The position numbers and the translations under genes are program-made. The notes below the pieces were generated by a model, which was not told the origin of the DNA, did no database searches, and worked only from the letters and a program-made list of their open reading frames with translations. Shown one piece after another: positions 8,971 to 20,136 of a DNA stretch of 64,000 nucleotides. This stretch comes from Chitinophaga ginsengisegetis (GTDB lineage: Bacteria; Bacteroidota; Bacteroidia; Chitinophagales; Chitinophagaceae). The stretch spans positions 248,001 through 312,000 of the forward strand of contig NZ_FUZZ01000006.1 in assembly GCF_900168065.1 (NCBI RefSeq), written 5' to 3'. How positions within the stretch are numbered: position 1 is the first letter of the stretch; each line of letters opens with the position of its first letter.

Positions 8971-9275
8971 CTTATAAAAAAGAACTGGTATAAGGGCGCA
9001 AAACTAGAGAAAAATTTTCATATTCATGGATTTTGATCGCAAAGGTGTTGGCACGGGTACCGTGCAGGGGGAAAACAAACCGGCCCCGGAAGGGGTGTTG
9101 GTGTTCCCGGGCCTACCTGTTCTGTCATTTTTTCGGGTTGCTTGTCATGATTTGTCAGTATCAAAGCAAGTCGATACCTTCGTGACCTGTAAATTTGACC
9201 CGAAAACCGCGTTGGCACAATTCTCGTGGACGGAAGAAACAAAATCACAAACATCTTTTTTAAATAAAAACTACT
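8971..9275. other. Divergent control region between nusB and groES
   Basis: 305 bp with no credible gene. It holds a likely minus-strand -7 (TAGTTTTG, 9006 to 8999) for nusB, a short dyad GCACGG-GTA-CCGTGC at about 9050-9064, and a plus-strand TAAATTTG (9190-9197) for groESL. No CIRCE element (TTAGCACTC inverted repeat) is present, so HrcA control is not evident. Confidence 0.5.
9190..9197 (+). promoter_or_regulatory. Putative -7 element (TAAATTTG) for groES-groEL
   Basis: Fits TAnnTTTG, 79 bp before the groES start. No TTG sits 18-20 bp upstream. Confidence 0.4.
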
Positions 9276-9557
9276 ATGGCTAAACAATTAAGTATTAAAC
9301 CTTTAGCTGACAGGGTAATCGTGAAACCTGCAGCAGCAGAAGAGAAGACAGCTGGTGGTATCATTATCCCCGATACTGCAAAAGAAAAACCTGTGAGAGG
9401 CACCGTGGTGGCTGCCGGACCTGGTAAAAAAGATGAACCGATCACTGTAAAGGTAGGTGATACTGTACTGTATGGTAAATATTCTGGTCAGGAACTCCCT
9501 ATCGAAGGCGAAGATTACTTAATCATGCGTGAATCTGATATCCTGGCGATCGTTTAA
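9276..9557 (+). CDS. groES: Co-chaperonin GroES
   Basis: 93 residues, the normal length. It caps the GroEL ring during protein folding. Landmarks: [12 protein letters not shown]-type start, [19 protein letters not shown] mobile-loop region, [15 protein letters not shown] and the DILAIV end. groEL follows after 51 bp in the same operon. Confidence 0.98.
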   Translation: MAKQLSIKPLADRVIVKPAAAEEKTAGGIIIPDTAKEKPVRGTVVAAGPGKKDEPITVKVGDTVLYGKYSGQELPIEGEDYLIMRESDILAIV

Positions 9558-9581
9558 GAGCTGTCTGCGGATATGAATTAA

Positions 9582-11246
<1,665 letters not shown>

Positions 11247-11262
11247 TATTCATGATAATCAT

Positions 11263-11300
11263 AAAAACTCCTGCGGACCTGGTTCTGCAGGAGTTTTTTT
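11263..11300 (+). terminator. Rho-independent terminator after groEL
   Basis: Arms 11263-11274 and 11287-11298 are perfect complements with a 12-base loop and a run of seven T. Confidence 0.9.
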
Positions 11301-11372
11301 ATGCGGATCACCTTTCCGCTGTAACTTTATCATAAGATTTCCGTTTAACAACGAGATAGTAAACAGCAGCGG

Positions 11373-11852
11373 ATGAACACAGTTGTAAAAATAATTTGCG
11401 CAAGCCTGCTTTTAATCCTGGGCGCCTGTTCAAAGAAAAGCAGTTCGGACGAGCTCAGAATGGACGGGGTAACAGAAAACGCCATCCAGCGGTACCTGCA
11501 TGAGCACAATGAAACCGCCATCAGGGACGTTTCGGGGCTTTATTACCGGGTAGATGTCCCGGGAGACAGTACCCATTTCGTGAAAGCGACTTCCATTCCC
11601 ACCGTTATTTATACCAATTATTTAGTTACGGGTGAAGTAGTAGGCACCTCATTAGGCCCCACCGATTTTGATCACAGGATGCTTAAAAACCATATCCCGG
11701 GCTGGCAGATAGGGCTGCAGAAAATTTCCCAGGGGGGTAAGATCCGGTTATATATCCCGTCTGCCCTGGCCTACGGCTCCGTGGGGGTTAACGGTATTAT
11801 TCCGCCTAACGCCATCCTCATTTCTGACCTGGAACTGGTAAGTATCCGGTAG
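11373..11852 (+). CDS. FKBP-type peptidyl-prolyl isomerase lipoprotein (first of a tandem pair)
   Basis: 159 residues. Signal peptide with lipobox LGAC (Cys19). The C-terminal part (IPGWQIGLQKISQGGKIRLYIPSALAYGSVGVNGIIPPNAILISDLEL) matches the second half of FKBP-type isomerases; the N-terminal half is divergent. Probably a periplasmic or outer-membrane folding helper. A second, related gene follows 64 bp later, suggesting tandem duplication and divergence. Confidence 0.85.
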   Translation: MNTVVKIICASLLLILGACSKKSSSDELRMDGVTENAIQRYLHEHNETAIRDVSGLYYRVDVPGDSTHFVKATSIPTVIYTNYLVTGEVVGTSLGPTDFDHRMLKNHIPGWQIGLQKISQGGKIRLYIPSALAYGSVGVNGIIPPNAILISDLELVSIR

Positions 11853-11916
11853 ATGTATTATCTTATGCCAATTGTATTTTCACCTTTTAATTATACTAAA
11901 ACTGAAACCAAACTGT

Positions 11917-12393
11917 ATGAAGAAAGTTTTTCTGTTGGGAGGATTATTCCTGTTAGTGCTTGCCGCCTGTTCAAAAAAAGATGATGCACCTGCCTACGAC
12001 GCTATCGCACAGTATGATGCTGACTCCGCAAAAATTGTAGCCTATATCGCTGCCAATAATATCACCAATGTACAACACGATCCGCGTGGTCTTTTTTACC
12101 AGATTGTAACCAAAGGAAGCAGTGATTCTGTGAATGCTGCCGCCAATGTATGGGTATCCTACAAAGGCCAGTTGCTGGATAAAACGGTTTTTGACAGCAG
12201 CGACAGCGCCAGATTTGACCTCGATAAAGTGATCACCGGATGGACGATTGGTATTCCTAAAATCCGCAAGGGTGGAGAGATTAACCTGATTATTCCTTCC
12301 ATTTATGCATACGGCCCTTCCGCTTATCCTAAGATTCCGGCGAATTCTGTGTTGGTATTCAACGTGAAACTGAAAGACTTTGTGAATAAATAA
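11917..12393 (+). CDS. FKBP-type peptidyl-prolyl isomerase lipoprotein (second copy)
   Basis: 158 residues from the ATG at 11917, which begins a clean lipoprotein signal (MKKVFLLGG... LAAC, Cys18); an upstream in-frame ATG at 11872 would bury the signal peptide and was rejected. The FKBP domain includes VSYKGQLLDKTVFDSS, ITGWTIGIPKIRKGGEINLIIPS and the YGPSAYPKIPANSVLVFNVKL end. It is closer to the FKBP consensus than the first copy. Confidence 0.88.
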   Translation: MKKVFLLGGLFLLVLAACSKKDDAPAYDAIAQYDADSAKIVAYIAANNITNVQHDPRGLFYQIVTKGSSDSVNAAANVWVSYKGQLLDKTVFDSSDSARFDLDKVITGWTIGIPKIRKGGEINLIIPSIYAYGPSAYPKIPANSVLVFNVKLKDFVNK

Positions 12394-12412
12394 TTGAAGA
12401 AGATATAACATG

Positions 12413-12443
12413 AAGCGGTACCGGTTCTGCCGGTACCGCTTTT
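12413..12443 (+). terminator. Hairpin terminator after the FKBP pair
   Basis: Arms 12413-12424 and 12430-12441 are perfect 12-bp complements with a 5-base loop and a short T-run. Confidence 0.8.
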
Positions 12444-12497
12444 GCATTTGTATTATTCCCCTGCTTTCCGTTAATTTTACAGATAAATAAAAAATTA

Positions 12498-13925
12498 GTG
12501 GCACACGAATGTATTTCCGTATTTGACATTTTCAAGATAGGCGTTGGTCCTTCCAGTTCACATACCTTAGGTCCGTGGCGCGCAGCACTGCGTTTCCTGG
12601 ATCAGCTGGAGCAGGATGGCAAACTGGCGGCTGTTAGTAAAGTACAGGTATTATTATATGGCTCCCTTGCCAAAACAGGTCATGGGCATGGCACCGACAT
12701 TGCTGTTCAACTGGGCCTTTGCGGCGATGATCCGGTAACTTTTGATGTGAACCAGATCAATCCTAAAATGGATGATATCCGCCGCAGCCGCAGGATGAAA
12801 ATTGCGGGTAAATATGAAATAGATTTTGACCCCGTGGAAGACATTGATTTCCTTTTTGAAGAATCCCTTCCGTTTCATCCCAATGCGCTTACTTTCCTGG
12901 TTACTTTACTGGATGGTGAACAGCTGGCTTCCACCTGGTATTCTATCGGTGGCGGTTTTGTAGTGCAGGAAGGAGATGCCGGCGGCAGCGCCCAGCAGGT
13001 AGACCTGCCTTTCCCGATAGATACTGCCCGCCAGCTACTGCAGTGGTGCATTAAAACCGGGTATAGCATTTCTGAGCTGGTGATGGAAAATGAACACGCC
13101 TGGCGCCCGGAAGAAGAAACCCGGCAAGGGCTGTTAAATATCTGGCGCGTAATGCAGGAATGTACCTTCCGCGGATGCCATACCGGCGGGGAGTTGCCCG
13201 GCGGACTAAAAGTTGGCCGCCGTGCGGCAGTGCTCAATAAAAAATTACTGAAAGGCCGTACCTATACTGATTATGCGTCCTGGATTGACGCCATCAGGGC
13301 GGGAGGAGAGCATTTCAGCTATACGCTCGACTGGGTAAGCTGTTTTGCACTGGCTGTAAATGAAGAAAATGCGTCGTTCGGAAGAGTGGTAACGGCGCCT
13401 ACTAATGGCGCTGCAGGCGTAATTCCGGCAGTTTTGCAATATTTCATCGCTTTCTGCGATGGTTTCCATGAAGAAAAGATCCAGCAGTTCCTGCTCACGG
13501 CTTCTGAAATAGGCAGCATCTTTAAAAAGCGCTCCACCATTTCCGCAGCAATGGGCGGTTGCCAGGCAGAGATAGGCGTATCTTCCGCGATGGCGGCGGC
13601 AGCCCTCACCGAGTGCATGGGAGGCTCCCAGCGCCAGGTGCTGATGGCGGCGGAAATAGCGATGGAACACCACCTGGGCCTCACCTGCGACCCTATCGGC
13701 GGACTGGTGCAAATTCCCTGCATTGAGCGGAATACAATGGGCGCCATCAAGGCGATCACCGCATCACAACTGGCGCTGCAAAGCAATCCTGAGCTGGCAA
13801 AGGTTTCCCTTGACGCCGTGGTAAAAACCATGTGGGAAACAGCACAGGATATGAATTCAAAATATAAGGAAACTTCCGATGGAGGACTGGCCGTGAATAT
13901 TCCTATCAGCTTGCCGGAATGTTAA
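12498..13925 (+). CDS. sdaA: L-serine ammonia-lyase (iron-sulfur L-serine dehydratase, single chain)
   Basis: 475 residues, starting at GTG 12498. It converts L-serine to pyruvate and ammonia using a [4Fe-4S] cluster. The beta domain begins [25 protein letters not shown]; the alpha domain contains [37 protein letters not shown], and [19 protein letters not shown], which carry the cluster cysteines. Beta and alpha are fused in one chain, as in the single-polypeptide type. GTG is needed because the conserved N-terminus starts directly there and no ATG lies nearby upstream. Confidence 0.95.
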   Translation: MAHECISVFDIFKIGVGPSSSHTLGPWRAALRFLDQLEQDGKLAAVSKVQVLLYGSLAKTGHGHGTDIAVQLGLCGDDPVTFDVNQINPKMDDIRRSRRMKIAGKYEIDFDPVEDIDFLFEESLPFHPNALTFLVTLLDGEQLASTWYSIGGGFVVQEGDAGGSAQQVDLPFPIDTARQLLQWCIKTGYSISELVMENEHAWRPEEETRQGLLNIWRVMQECTFRGCHTGGELPGGLKVGRRAAVLNKKLLKGRTYTDYASWIDAIRAGGEHFSYTLDWVSCFALAVNEENASFGRVVTAPTNGAAGVIPAVLQYFIAFCDGFHEEKIQQFLLTASEIGSIFKKRSTISAAMGGCQAEIGVSSAMAAAALTECMGGSQRQVLMAAEIAMEHHLGLTCDPIGGLVQIPCIERNTMGAIKAITASQLALQSNPELAKVSLDAVVKTMWETAQDMNSKYKETSDGGLAVNIPISLPEC

Positions 13926-13935
13926 AAGATATCAG

Positions 13936-14050
13936 ATAACGAATTACAGATTTAAAAGCAGATTACGGCGAATATCGGTTATAATATAAGGAAAGAACCA
14001 TATTTTCGTTTATACGTTATCATCATCTGCTTAGATCCGTAATTCGTTAT
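13936..14050. repeat. Imperfect inverted repeat between sdaA and the peptidase gene
   Basis: Arms 13936-13963 and 14025-14050 pair over about 26 bases with few mismatches; the loop is 61 bases. A T-run follows the right arm directly before the ATG at 14056. It may terminate sdaA transcription, or act in the leader of the next gene. It resembles other AT-rich repeats in the window with a TAATTCGTTAT core. Confidence 0.6.
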
Positions 14051-14055
14051 TTTTT

Positions 14056-16863
14056 ATGCGTGTTATCCTGGCCATTACTCTTCTTTCTTTTTCCTTTTCT
14101 TTATCGGCGCAGCAATTCGGAGGTAATCCGCCTTCGCTGAAATGGCAACAGATCAACACGGATACGGTGCGGGTAATTTTCCCCCATGGTATGACTGCGC
14201 AGGGAGAACGGGTCGCCAACCTGGTTCACTATCTTAACCGTTATACCCGGTCTTCTATTGGTGGGCTTGAAAAAAAAGTAAATATTGTATTGCAGAATCA
14301 AACGCTGCAATCCAATGGCTATGTACAATTAGGCCCCTTCCGCTCTGAATTTTACCTGACACCACCCCCTAATTCGCTGGACCTGGGCTCCCTTAACTGG
14401 GTAGACCAGCTGGCTGTGCATGAGTACCGGCACGTATTGCAAAATATGAACTTCCGCCAGGGAGTATCCAAAGTGTTTTCTATCCTCGGCGGGCAACTCG
14501 GACAAGCGGCGGTTACCAATATAGCAGTGCCCAACTGGTTTTGGGAAGGCGATGCCGTGGTGATGGAAACGGCGCTAACGCCGCAGGGACGCGGCCGGCT
14601 CCCGGGCTTCTTTGATGGCTTCCGTGGCCTTTCCCTGGCAGGTAAACATTACGCCTATATGAAAATCCGCAATGGCTCGTATGTTGATTATGTACCCGAC
14701 CATTATCCGTTGGGATATATGATGACTACTTACGGCCGGGAACACTACGGACAAACATTCTGGAAAGATGTTACCAGTGACGCGGTTCGTTTCCGTGGCG
14801 TGTTTTACCCGTTGTCGCATAGCCTGAAGAAGAGAACAGGGATGAATGTAACCGGCTTTTATAATGCGGTGCTGAAAGAGTACCAGCCGCTGTGGAATAA
14901 CTATGCTGCCCGGCCCGACACTACACCGGCGCAGCCTTTACTGCCGGTAGCCAAACCGGTAACCAACTACAATTACGTATATAGTGCAGGTAATAATGAA
15001 TGGGTGATATTAAAAAATGCCTGGAATAAAGTGCCCGGTATTTACCGGTTAAATGCTTCCGGTGAAGAGCGTTTGCTGGTACGTCCCGGCATCGTATACG
15101 ATGATTTTTTCAGTTACCGCAATGGCCGCGTGGTATGGGCTGCCGCCCGTTTTGACGCGCGGTGGGGCTGGAAGAACTTTTCCGTGATCCGGGTGTGGGA
15201 TAACGCTACCGGGCATACGAAAACTGTCTCCCCGAAGGGGAAATTCTTCTCCCCGGATATCAGCGAAAATGGTGAGCGGGTAATAGCAGTGGCTACCACT
15301 ACAGAAATGAAATACAGCCTGCAGTTGATCAACACACGTACAGCGGCGGTAGAAAAGCAGTTGCCCAACCCGGAAAACTGGTACTATACTTATCCCCGTT
15401 TTGCTGCCGGAGAACAGGCCGTGATCAGTGCAGTAAGAAATAATAAGGGAGAGATGGCGCTGGTGCAGCAGTCGCTCGCTACAGGCGAAAGCACGATGCT
15501 CACGCCTTTCAGTTATACCGTGATGGGAATACCGGTAGTGAGCGGAGATACAGTCTATTTCACCAGTGGCCTGAAAGATGTGAACAACGTATATGCGATT
15601 ACGTTAGCTGATAAAAAAACGTATGAAGTTACCGACAGGGGAAACAGTGCGCTGCATATGGCCGTGGATCCGGCGGGCGACAGTCTTGTTTTCAGTGAAT
15701 TTACCGTAAAGGGATACAAGCTGTATCACGCTGCATTGAATAAGGCTGGGTGGGAACCTGCAGATGTGAGTAAAGACGGGCGCAGCGCCTGGCTGCAGCC
15801 TCATTTTAAAGAAGGCGGCAATATCCTGGATCTGACGCATGATTCCCTGCCGGTGAAAAAATATCCGCAGTTTACCCGTCCGTTTAACTTCCACAGCTGG
15901 GTGCCATCTTTTAATGATCCGGATTACAGTATTTCACTGATCGGGGAAAATATATTGAGTACTACATCTACCAGTATCGGCTATACGTACAACAGGAATG
16001 AAGGTAGTTCAGACATCGCGGCAGGCTTTACTTTCGCGGGATGGCTCCCGGTGTTATCTGTTGGGGCCGACTATACCATTAACCGTAACGGGCTGGATCA
16101 GAACCGGCAGCGGGTGTACTGGAATGAGGCCACTGCGCATGTGGGTGTCAGTATACCACTGAACCTGTCGGCAGGGCTTTACAGCCGTAGTTTATCTTTC
16201 GGTAGTAATTACAATATCCGTCACCGTTACCTGGATAGTAAGTATAAAGGAAATGACCTGCAGTTCCTGACTAACACCATCATCTTTAATAACCAGCGGA
16301 CCAAAGCGGTACAAAATATTTACACGCATTTCGGGCAGTATGTGGCGGTGCAGTACAACAGTTCTGTGTCGGGTTTATATGCAGAGCAGCTGTATGCGCG
16401 GCTGGATCAGTATTTACCGGGGTTATGGCAAAATCACAACCTGGTGTTGCAGGGCGCTTATCAGCAGCGTGATAATGCGTTCAATTATACTTTCACAGAT
16501 AATTTCGTATATGCGAGAGGGTATAATACGCCGTTGTATACGAGTATTTATAAGCTGGGAGCCAATTATCATTTGCCTTTGGTGTATCCCGACTGGGGCT
16601 TTGCGCAGATCCTGTATTTTAACCGTATCCGCGCTAATTTGTTCTACGATTACAGTATGGCTAATTTCTCCCGTAACAATGTGGATATGAATATGCGCTA
16701 TACTTCTGCCGGTACCGAATTATTTTTTGATACGCGTATAGGTAATGCACTGCCCTTTACGTTTGGCGTGCGTTTCAGTCATTTGTTTGACCAGGACCCG
16801 GTAGACAATGCACAGAACCGGGTTGATTTTATTATACCGATCCAGCAGTTGTTTAATTATTAG
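14056..16863 (+). CDS. Peptidase MA-like metalloprotease fused to a propeller-like region and a C-terminal beta-barrel
   Basis: 935 residues. A signal peptide (residues 1-19, ending LSAQ) is followed by a gluzincin-like domain: H122-E-Y-R-H126 (HExxH) and W161-F-W-E164-G, the pattern in which the Glu is the third zinc ligand of peptidase-MA-like enzymes. About residues 300-600 contain repeated segments such as KFFSPDISENGERVIAVA typical of TolB/PD40 propeller blades. The last ~300 residues alternate aromatic beta strands and end in a terminal aromatic (QQLFNY), as in outer-membrane barrels. I do not recognise a named family; likely an outer-membrane protein with an exposed or periplasmic protease. 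Confidence 0.7.
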   Translation: MRVILAITLLSFSFSLSAQQFGGNPPSLKWQQINTDTVRVIFPHGMTAQGERVANLVHYLNRYTRSSIGGLEKKVNIVLQNQTLQSNGYVQLGPFRSEFYLTPPPNSLDLGSLNWVDQLAVHEYRHVLQNMNFRQGVSKVFSILGGQLGQAAVTNIAVPNWFWEGDAVVMETALTPQGRGRLPGFFDGFRGLSLAGKHYAYMKIRNGSYVDYVPDHYPLGYMMTTYGREHYGQTFWKDVTSDAVRFRGVFYPLSHSLKKRTGMNVTGFYNAVLKEYQPLWNNYAARPDTTPAQPLLPVAKPVTNYNYVYSAGNNEWVILKNAWNKVPGIYRLNASGEERLLVRPGIVYDDFFSYRNGRVVWAAARFDARWGWKNFSVIRVWDNATGHTKTVSPKGKFFSPDISENGERVIAVATTTEMKYSLQLINTRTAAVEKQLPNPENWYYTYPRFAAGEQAVISAVRNNKGEMALVQQSLATGESTMLTPFSYTVMGIPVVSGDTVYFTSGLKDVNNVYAITLADKKTYEVTDRGNSALHMAVDPAGDSLVFSEFTVKGYKLYHAALNKAGWEPADVSKDGRSAWLQPHFKEGGNILDLTHDSLPVKKYPQFTRPFNFHSWVPSFNDPDYSISLIGENILSTTSTSIGYTYNRNEGSSDIAAGFTFAGWLPVLSVGADYTINRNGLDQNRQRVYWNEATAHVGVSIPLNLSAGLYSRSLSFGSNYNIRHRYLDSKYKGNDLQFLTNTIIFNNQRTKAVQNIYTHFGQYVAVQYNSSVSGLYAEQLYARLDQYLPGLWQNHNLVLQGAYQQRDNAFNYTFTDNFVYARGYNTPLYTSIYKLGANYHLPLVYPDWGFAQILYFNRIRANLFYDYSMANFSRNNVDMNMRYTSAGTELFFDTRIGNALPFTFGVRFSHLFDQDPVDNAQNRVDFIIPIQQLFNY

Positions 16864-16872
16864 GAAGATGGA

Positions 16873-17340
16873 TTACTTAACGTTGATCTGAAGGGCAGGG
16901 GCTTTGTAGAATTTCTCTTCTGCATATTTGATGATGATTTCGTCGAAGTACAATACATCGCCGGTTTGCAGGGTTTCCTTCAGGTTTTTGCTCCAGGCGG
17001 CGGGGAGGGCAGCTGCTTTGAAATTATCTCCTGTAAAATCTTTGTATATAGCGGGTTGCCCGGTGGTATCGTTAAGATAGGGTTCATGTCTTTCATAAGT
17101 AAAAGCAAAAGAGAGCACCGGGTATTTAATATTCTTTTCGTCCCGCACGATCAATGCGGAGTCCAGTAATTTGATGACTTCACTTTTTGGTAGCGTATCG
17201 CTCAGGTAGATGCCCCAGCTGCTGCGGAGTTTCATGGGTCTTTTGCTGGTTACGGCAGTAGCCGGCTTTTTTGCGGATTGCGCAATCACCGGTGTAACAG
17301 CAGTGGCTAATAAGAAACTAAGTAACAGATGTTTTTGCAT
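16873..17340 (-). CDS. Exported protein with weak similarity to the GldM C-terminal domain
   Basis: 155 residues with a signal peptide (MQKHLLLSFLLATAVTPVIAQ). The end, LQTGDVLYFDEIIIKYAEEKFYKAPALQINVK read in parts, resembles the C-terminal strand pattern of GldM-like gliding/secretion proteins (GD-x-hydrophobic-FD-x-I). That link is an inference from a short pattern. Its gene faces the end of the peptidase gene with 9 bp between them. Confidence 0.55.
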   Translation of the reverse strand: MQKHLLLSFLLATAVTPVIAQSAKKPATAVTSKRPMKLRSSWGIYLSDTLPKSEVIKLLDSALIVRDEKNIKYPVLSFAFTYERHEPYLNDTTGQPAIYKDFTGDNFKAAALPAAWSKNLKETLQTGDVLYFDEIIIKYAEEKFYKAPALQINVK

Positions 17341-17364
17341 GATAGTACCGGGATGTAAAAAAAA

Positions 17365-17393
17365 ATCGCCCGGTATAGTAACGACCGGGCGAT
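17365..17393 (-). terminator. Rho-independent terminator after valS
   Basis: Arms 17365-17374 and 17384-17393 are perfect 10-bp complements. On the minus strand the hairpin is followed by a run of eight T, and it lies just past the valS stop at 17402. Confidence 0.9.
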
Positions 17394-17401
17394 CCTAAAA
17401 A

Positions 17402-20053
17402 TTATAAGGACTTTAAACTTTCCTCGATGACAGCAATCTTTGCTTCGGCATCTGCTTTTTTCTGACGTTCTGCGTCTACGGCTTCTGCTTTTGCGTTTTG
17501 TACGAAGCGCTCATTACTGAGTTTCTTTTCTACAGACACCAGGAATCCTTTCAGGTATTCGAGGTCTTTTGTGAGTGCTGCTTTTTGTGCGGTGGTGTCC
17601 AGCGCGGTTTCTGTACCCAGGTAGAATTTATCTTTCTGGATCACGAGGGTAATGCAACCTGGCACGGGTTCCTGTACATAGTGAATTGCTTTTGCATTCA
17701 CCTGTTTGGCGAGCATGCCTTCAATTTGTTTGAATGCGTTATCGTGTTTGGTTTCTATGTGCAGTACGATCGGATCTTTTGGTTTTATCTGGTGTTTGTT
17801 ACGTGCATCGCGGATGCTGCTGATTACTTCTTTCGCCAGCAAACCTTCCAGCAGGGTGGCGTGTACCGGCGCCTGCGGTGTGGTAAACTGTTTCATCATC
17901 AGGGAATCGTCTTCTGCGCGTGTGGTGAGTTGCTGGTATATTTCTTCTGTAATAAAAGGCATATACGGGTGCAGCAGCTGCATCAGTTGTTCGAAGAAGT
18001 AAACGGTTTTGCGGTAGATGGAAGCAGGGATGGGTTGTTCAAAACCTGGTTTTGCCCATTCGAGGTACCAGCTGCAGAAATCGTCCCATACCAGGCTGTA
18101 TATGGCTTTGAGCCCTTCGCTGAGGCGGAAGTCTTTATGCAGGGAAGCCACTTCGAGCTGTACTTCATTTAACCTGCTTTCAAACCATTTCACAGCGAAG
18201 TTATCTGCAGCGGCATTGGTAGCGCTGTCATCTTCCTGGCGTTGTTCCCACATTTTCACCAGTTTGAGGGCATTCCATATTTTATTACAGAAGTTACGGC
18301 CCTGTTCACAGCTGGAGTCATCGTACAGGAGATCGTTACCTGCCGGTGAAGAGATCATGATACCAAAGCGTACCGCATCGGCGCCATAGGCGTGGATAAG
18401 TTCCAGCAGATCGGGGGAGTTGCCGAGTTGCTTACTCATTTTACGGCCTTGCTTGTCGCGTACCATTCCGGTGAAATATACGTCGCTGAAGGGTTTCACT
18501 TCTTTGAATTCCAGTCCGGCCATGATCATACGGGCTACCCAGAAGAAGATGATATCCTGTCCGGTTACCAGCACCGAAGTAGGGTAATAGTAATTGATAT
18601 CTTCATTATTGGGTTGGGAGATGCCGTTGAACACTTCCATTGGCCAGAGCCAGGAGCTGAACCAGGTATCCAGGCAATCCTGGTCCTGTGTGAGTTCGGC
18701 TGCGGTGATGGTAATGCTGCGGGCGGCAAACTGCTGTACTGCTTCAGCGGCGGTGGCGGCTACTTCAAAAGAGCCGTCCGGCGCGTACCAGGCAGGAATT
18801 TGTTGTCCCCACCAGAGTTGGCGGGAGATGCACCAGTCCTTTACATTTTCCATCCAGTATTTGTAGGTAGCCAGGAAGCGGTCGCCGGGATGGATTTTTA
18901 CATCACCGTTCACTACTGCGTCCAGGGCGGGTTTGGCCATTTCTGCCATTTTTACAAACCATTGGGTGGAGATGCGTGGTTCCACTACCGTGTCGGGGTT
19001 ACGCTGACTGTAACCGAGGCGGGTGGTATATTCCTGTTCTTTTACGAGCAGTCCTTCTTCCGCGAGGGCGGCTACTACTTTTTTGCGGGCCACGAAGCGG
19101 TCTTCCCCTACAAATACAACGGCGGCGGCGCTGAGTGTGCCATCATCGTTGAGGGTATCCACAATTTCCAGGTTATGTTTCAGGCCCAGGTTATAGTCGT
19201 TGATATCGTGTGCAGGCGTTACTTTCAGGGCGCCGGTACCGAATTCTTTATCTACGTAGGTATCAAATATTACCGGAACGCGGCGGTTTACCAGCGGTAC
19301 GGTAGCAAAGTGACCTTTCAGGTGGGCGTATCTTTCATCTTCCGGGTTTACGCAGATGGCGGTGTCGCCCATGATGGTTTCCGGACGCTGTGTGGCGATG
19401 GTGATATATTCGCCGGTTGGCGTGCCGTTAGCATCCGTGATGGCGTATTTCACATGATAGAGCTTACCCTGGAGGTCTTTATATTCTACTTCCTCGTCGC
19501 TCAAAGCTGTTTTGGCTTTGGGGTCCCAGTTGATCATGCGGGCGCCGCGATAAATTACACCTTTCTTATAAAGGTCTATGAAAACGGTGATCACTGCTTT
19601 ATAGTAGTGATCGTCCATTGTAAAAGTAACGCGGTCCCAATCGCAGCTGCAGCCGAGTTTTTTTATCTGGTGATAGATGATATCTCCATATTTATCTTTC
19701 CATTCAAAGGCATATTTGAGAAATTCTTCGCGGGTGAGCTGGGATTTTTCGATGCCTTTCTCCTGTTTGAGCATATTTACCACTTTTGCTTCTGTGGCAA
19801 TGGAGGCGTGGTCGGAGCCTGGAACCCAGCAGGCGTTGAAGCCGCTCATACGAGCCCGGCGTACCAGGATATCCTGTACGGTTTCATTGAGGGTATGGCC
19901 AAGATGGAGGACCCCGGTGACGTTTGGAGGAGGGATGACGACAGTAAAGGGTTGGCGTCCGTCCGGTTTAGAGCGGAAGTAGCCTTTATCCATCCATTGT
20001 TGGTACCATTTTTCTTCAACCGTTGCAGGCAGGTAATTTTTCGAAAGTTCCAT
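17402..20053 (-). CDS. valS: Valine-tRNA ligase
   Basis: About 883 residues from the ATG at 20053 (MELSKNYLPATVEEKWYQQW). It charges tRNA-Val. The class I signature H50-L-G-H53 follows PPPNVTG, and KMSKQLGN is near residue 537; the editing domain contains TQRPETIMGDTAICV. The C-terminus has the coiled-coil arm (KDLEYLKGFLVSVEKKLSNE). Longer starts exist at 20062 and 20077, but 20077 lies inside the likely -7 promoter element (20082 to 20075), so translation must start at 20062 or 20053. Confidence 0.97.
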   Translation of the reverse strand: MELSKNYLPATVEEKWYQQWMDKGYFRSKPDGRQPFTVVIPPPNVTGVLHLGHTLNETVQDILVRRARMSGFNACWVPGSDHASIATEAKVVNMLKQEKGIEKSQLTREEFLKYAFEWKDKYGDIIYHQIKKLGCSCDWDRVTFTMDDHYYKAVITVFIDLYKKGVIYRGARMINWDPKAKTALSDEEVEYKDLQGKLYHVKYAITDANGTPTGEYITIATQRPETIMGDTAICVNPEDERYAHLKGHFATVPLVNRRVPVIFDTYVDKEFGTGALKVTPAHDINDYNLGLKHNLEIVDTLNDDGTLSAAAVVFVGEDRFVARKKVVAALAEEGLLVKEQEYTTRLGYSQRNPDTVVEPRISTQWFVKMAEMAKPALDAVVNGDVKIHPGDRFLATYKYWMENVKDWCISRQLWWGQQIPAWYAPDGSFEVAATAAEAVQQFAARSITITAAELTQDQDCLDTWFSSWLWPMEVFNGISQPNNEDINYYYPTSVLVTGQDIIFFWVARMIMAGLEFKEVKPFSDVYFTGMVRDKQGRKMSKQLGNSPDLLELIHAYGADAVRFGIMISSPAGNDLLYDDSSCEQGRNFCNKIWNALKLVKMWEQRQEDDSATNAAADNFAVKWFESRLNEVQLEVASLHKDFRLSEGLKAIYSLVWDDFCSWYLEWAKPGFEQPIPASIYRKTVYFFEQLMQLLHPYMPFITEEIYQQLTTRAEDDSLMMKQFTTPQAPVHATLLEGLLAKEVISSIRDARNKHQIKPKDPIVLHIETKHDNAFKQIEGMLAKQVNAKAIHYVQEPVPGCITLVIQKDKFYLGTETALDTTAQKAALTKDLEYLKGFLVSVEKKLSNERFVQNAKAEAVDAERQKKADAEAKIAVIEESLKSL

Positions 20054-20074
20054 GCTATTCATAATATAAGGTTG

Positions 20075-20082
20075 CAAAAATA
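20075..20082 (-). promoter_or_regulatory. Putative -7 element (TATTTTTG) for valS
   Basis: On the minus strand TATTTTTG fits TAnnTTTG. The transcript would start near 20068, giving a very short leader before ATG 20062 or 20053. No clear -33 box. Confidence 0.45.
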
Positions 20083-20109
20083 ACGGAGATTAAGGAGAGA
20101 TGGAAATTT

Positions 20110-20133
20110 AAAGGGCAGGAATAGTTGCCCTTT
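20110..20133 (-). terminator. Small hairpin after the threonine aldolase gene
   Basis: Arms 20110-20117 and 20126-20133 are 8-bp perfect complements, directly past the stop at 20137; on the minus strand it is followed by an AT-rich stretch. Confidence 0.6.
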
Positions 20134-20136
20134 AGC

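Noticed and set aside
9211-9227. Possible sigma-54 promoter upstream of groES
   Set aside because: GG/C spacing fits, but the -12 side has TCGT in place of TTGC, and no activator site is visible; only mentioned as a question.
9024-9287. Two overlapping frames of ~85 residues in the nusB-groES gap
   Set aside because: They overlap on opposite strands, have no family features, and one runs into the groES start; this is a control region.
18392-20083. A 563-residue open frame antisense to valS
   Set aside because: It mirrors the valS coding frame, shows no family motifs and no start signal; such long antisense frames arise from codon bias in long genes.
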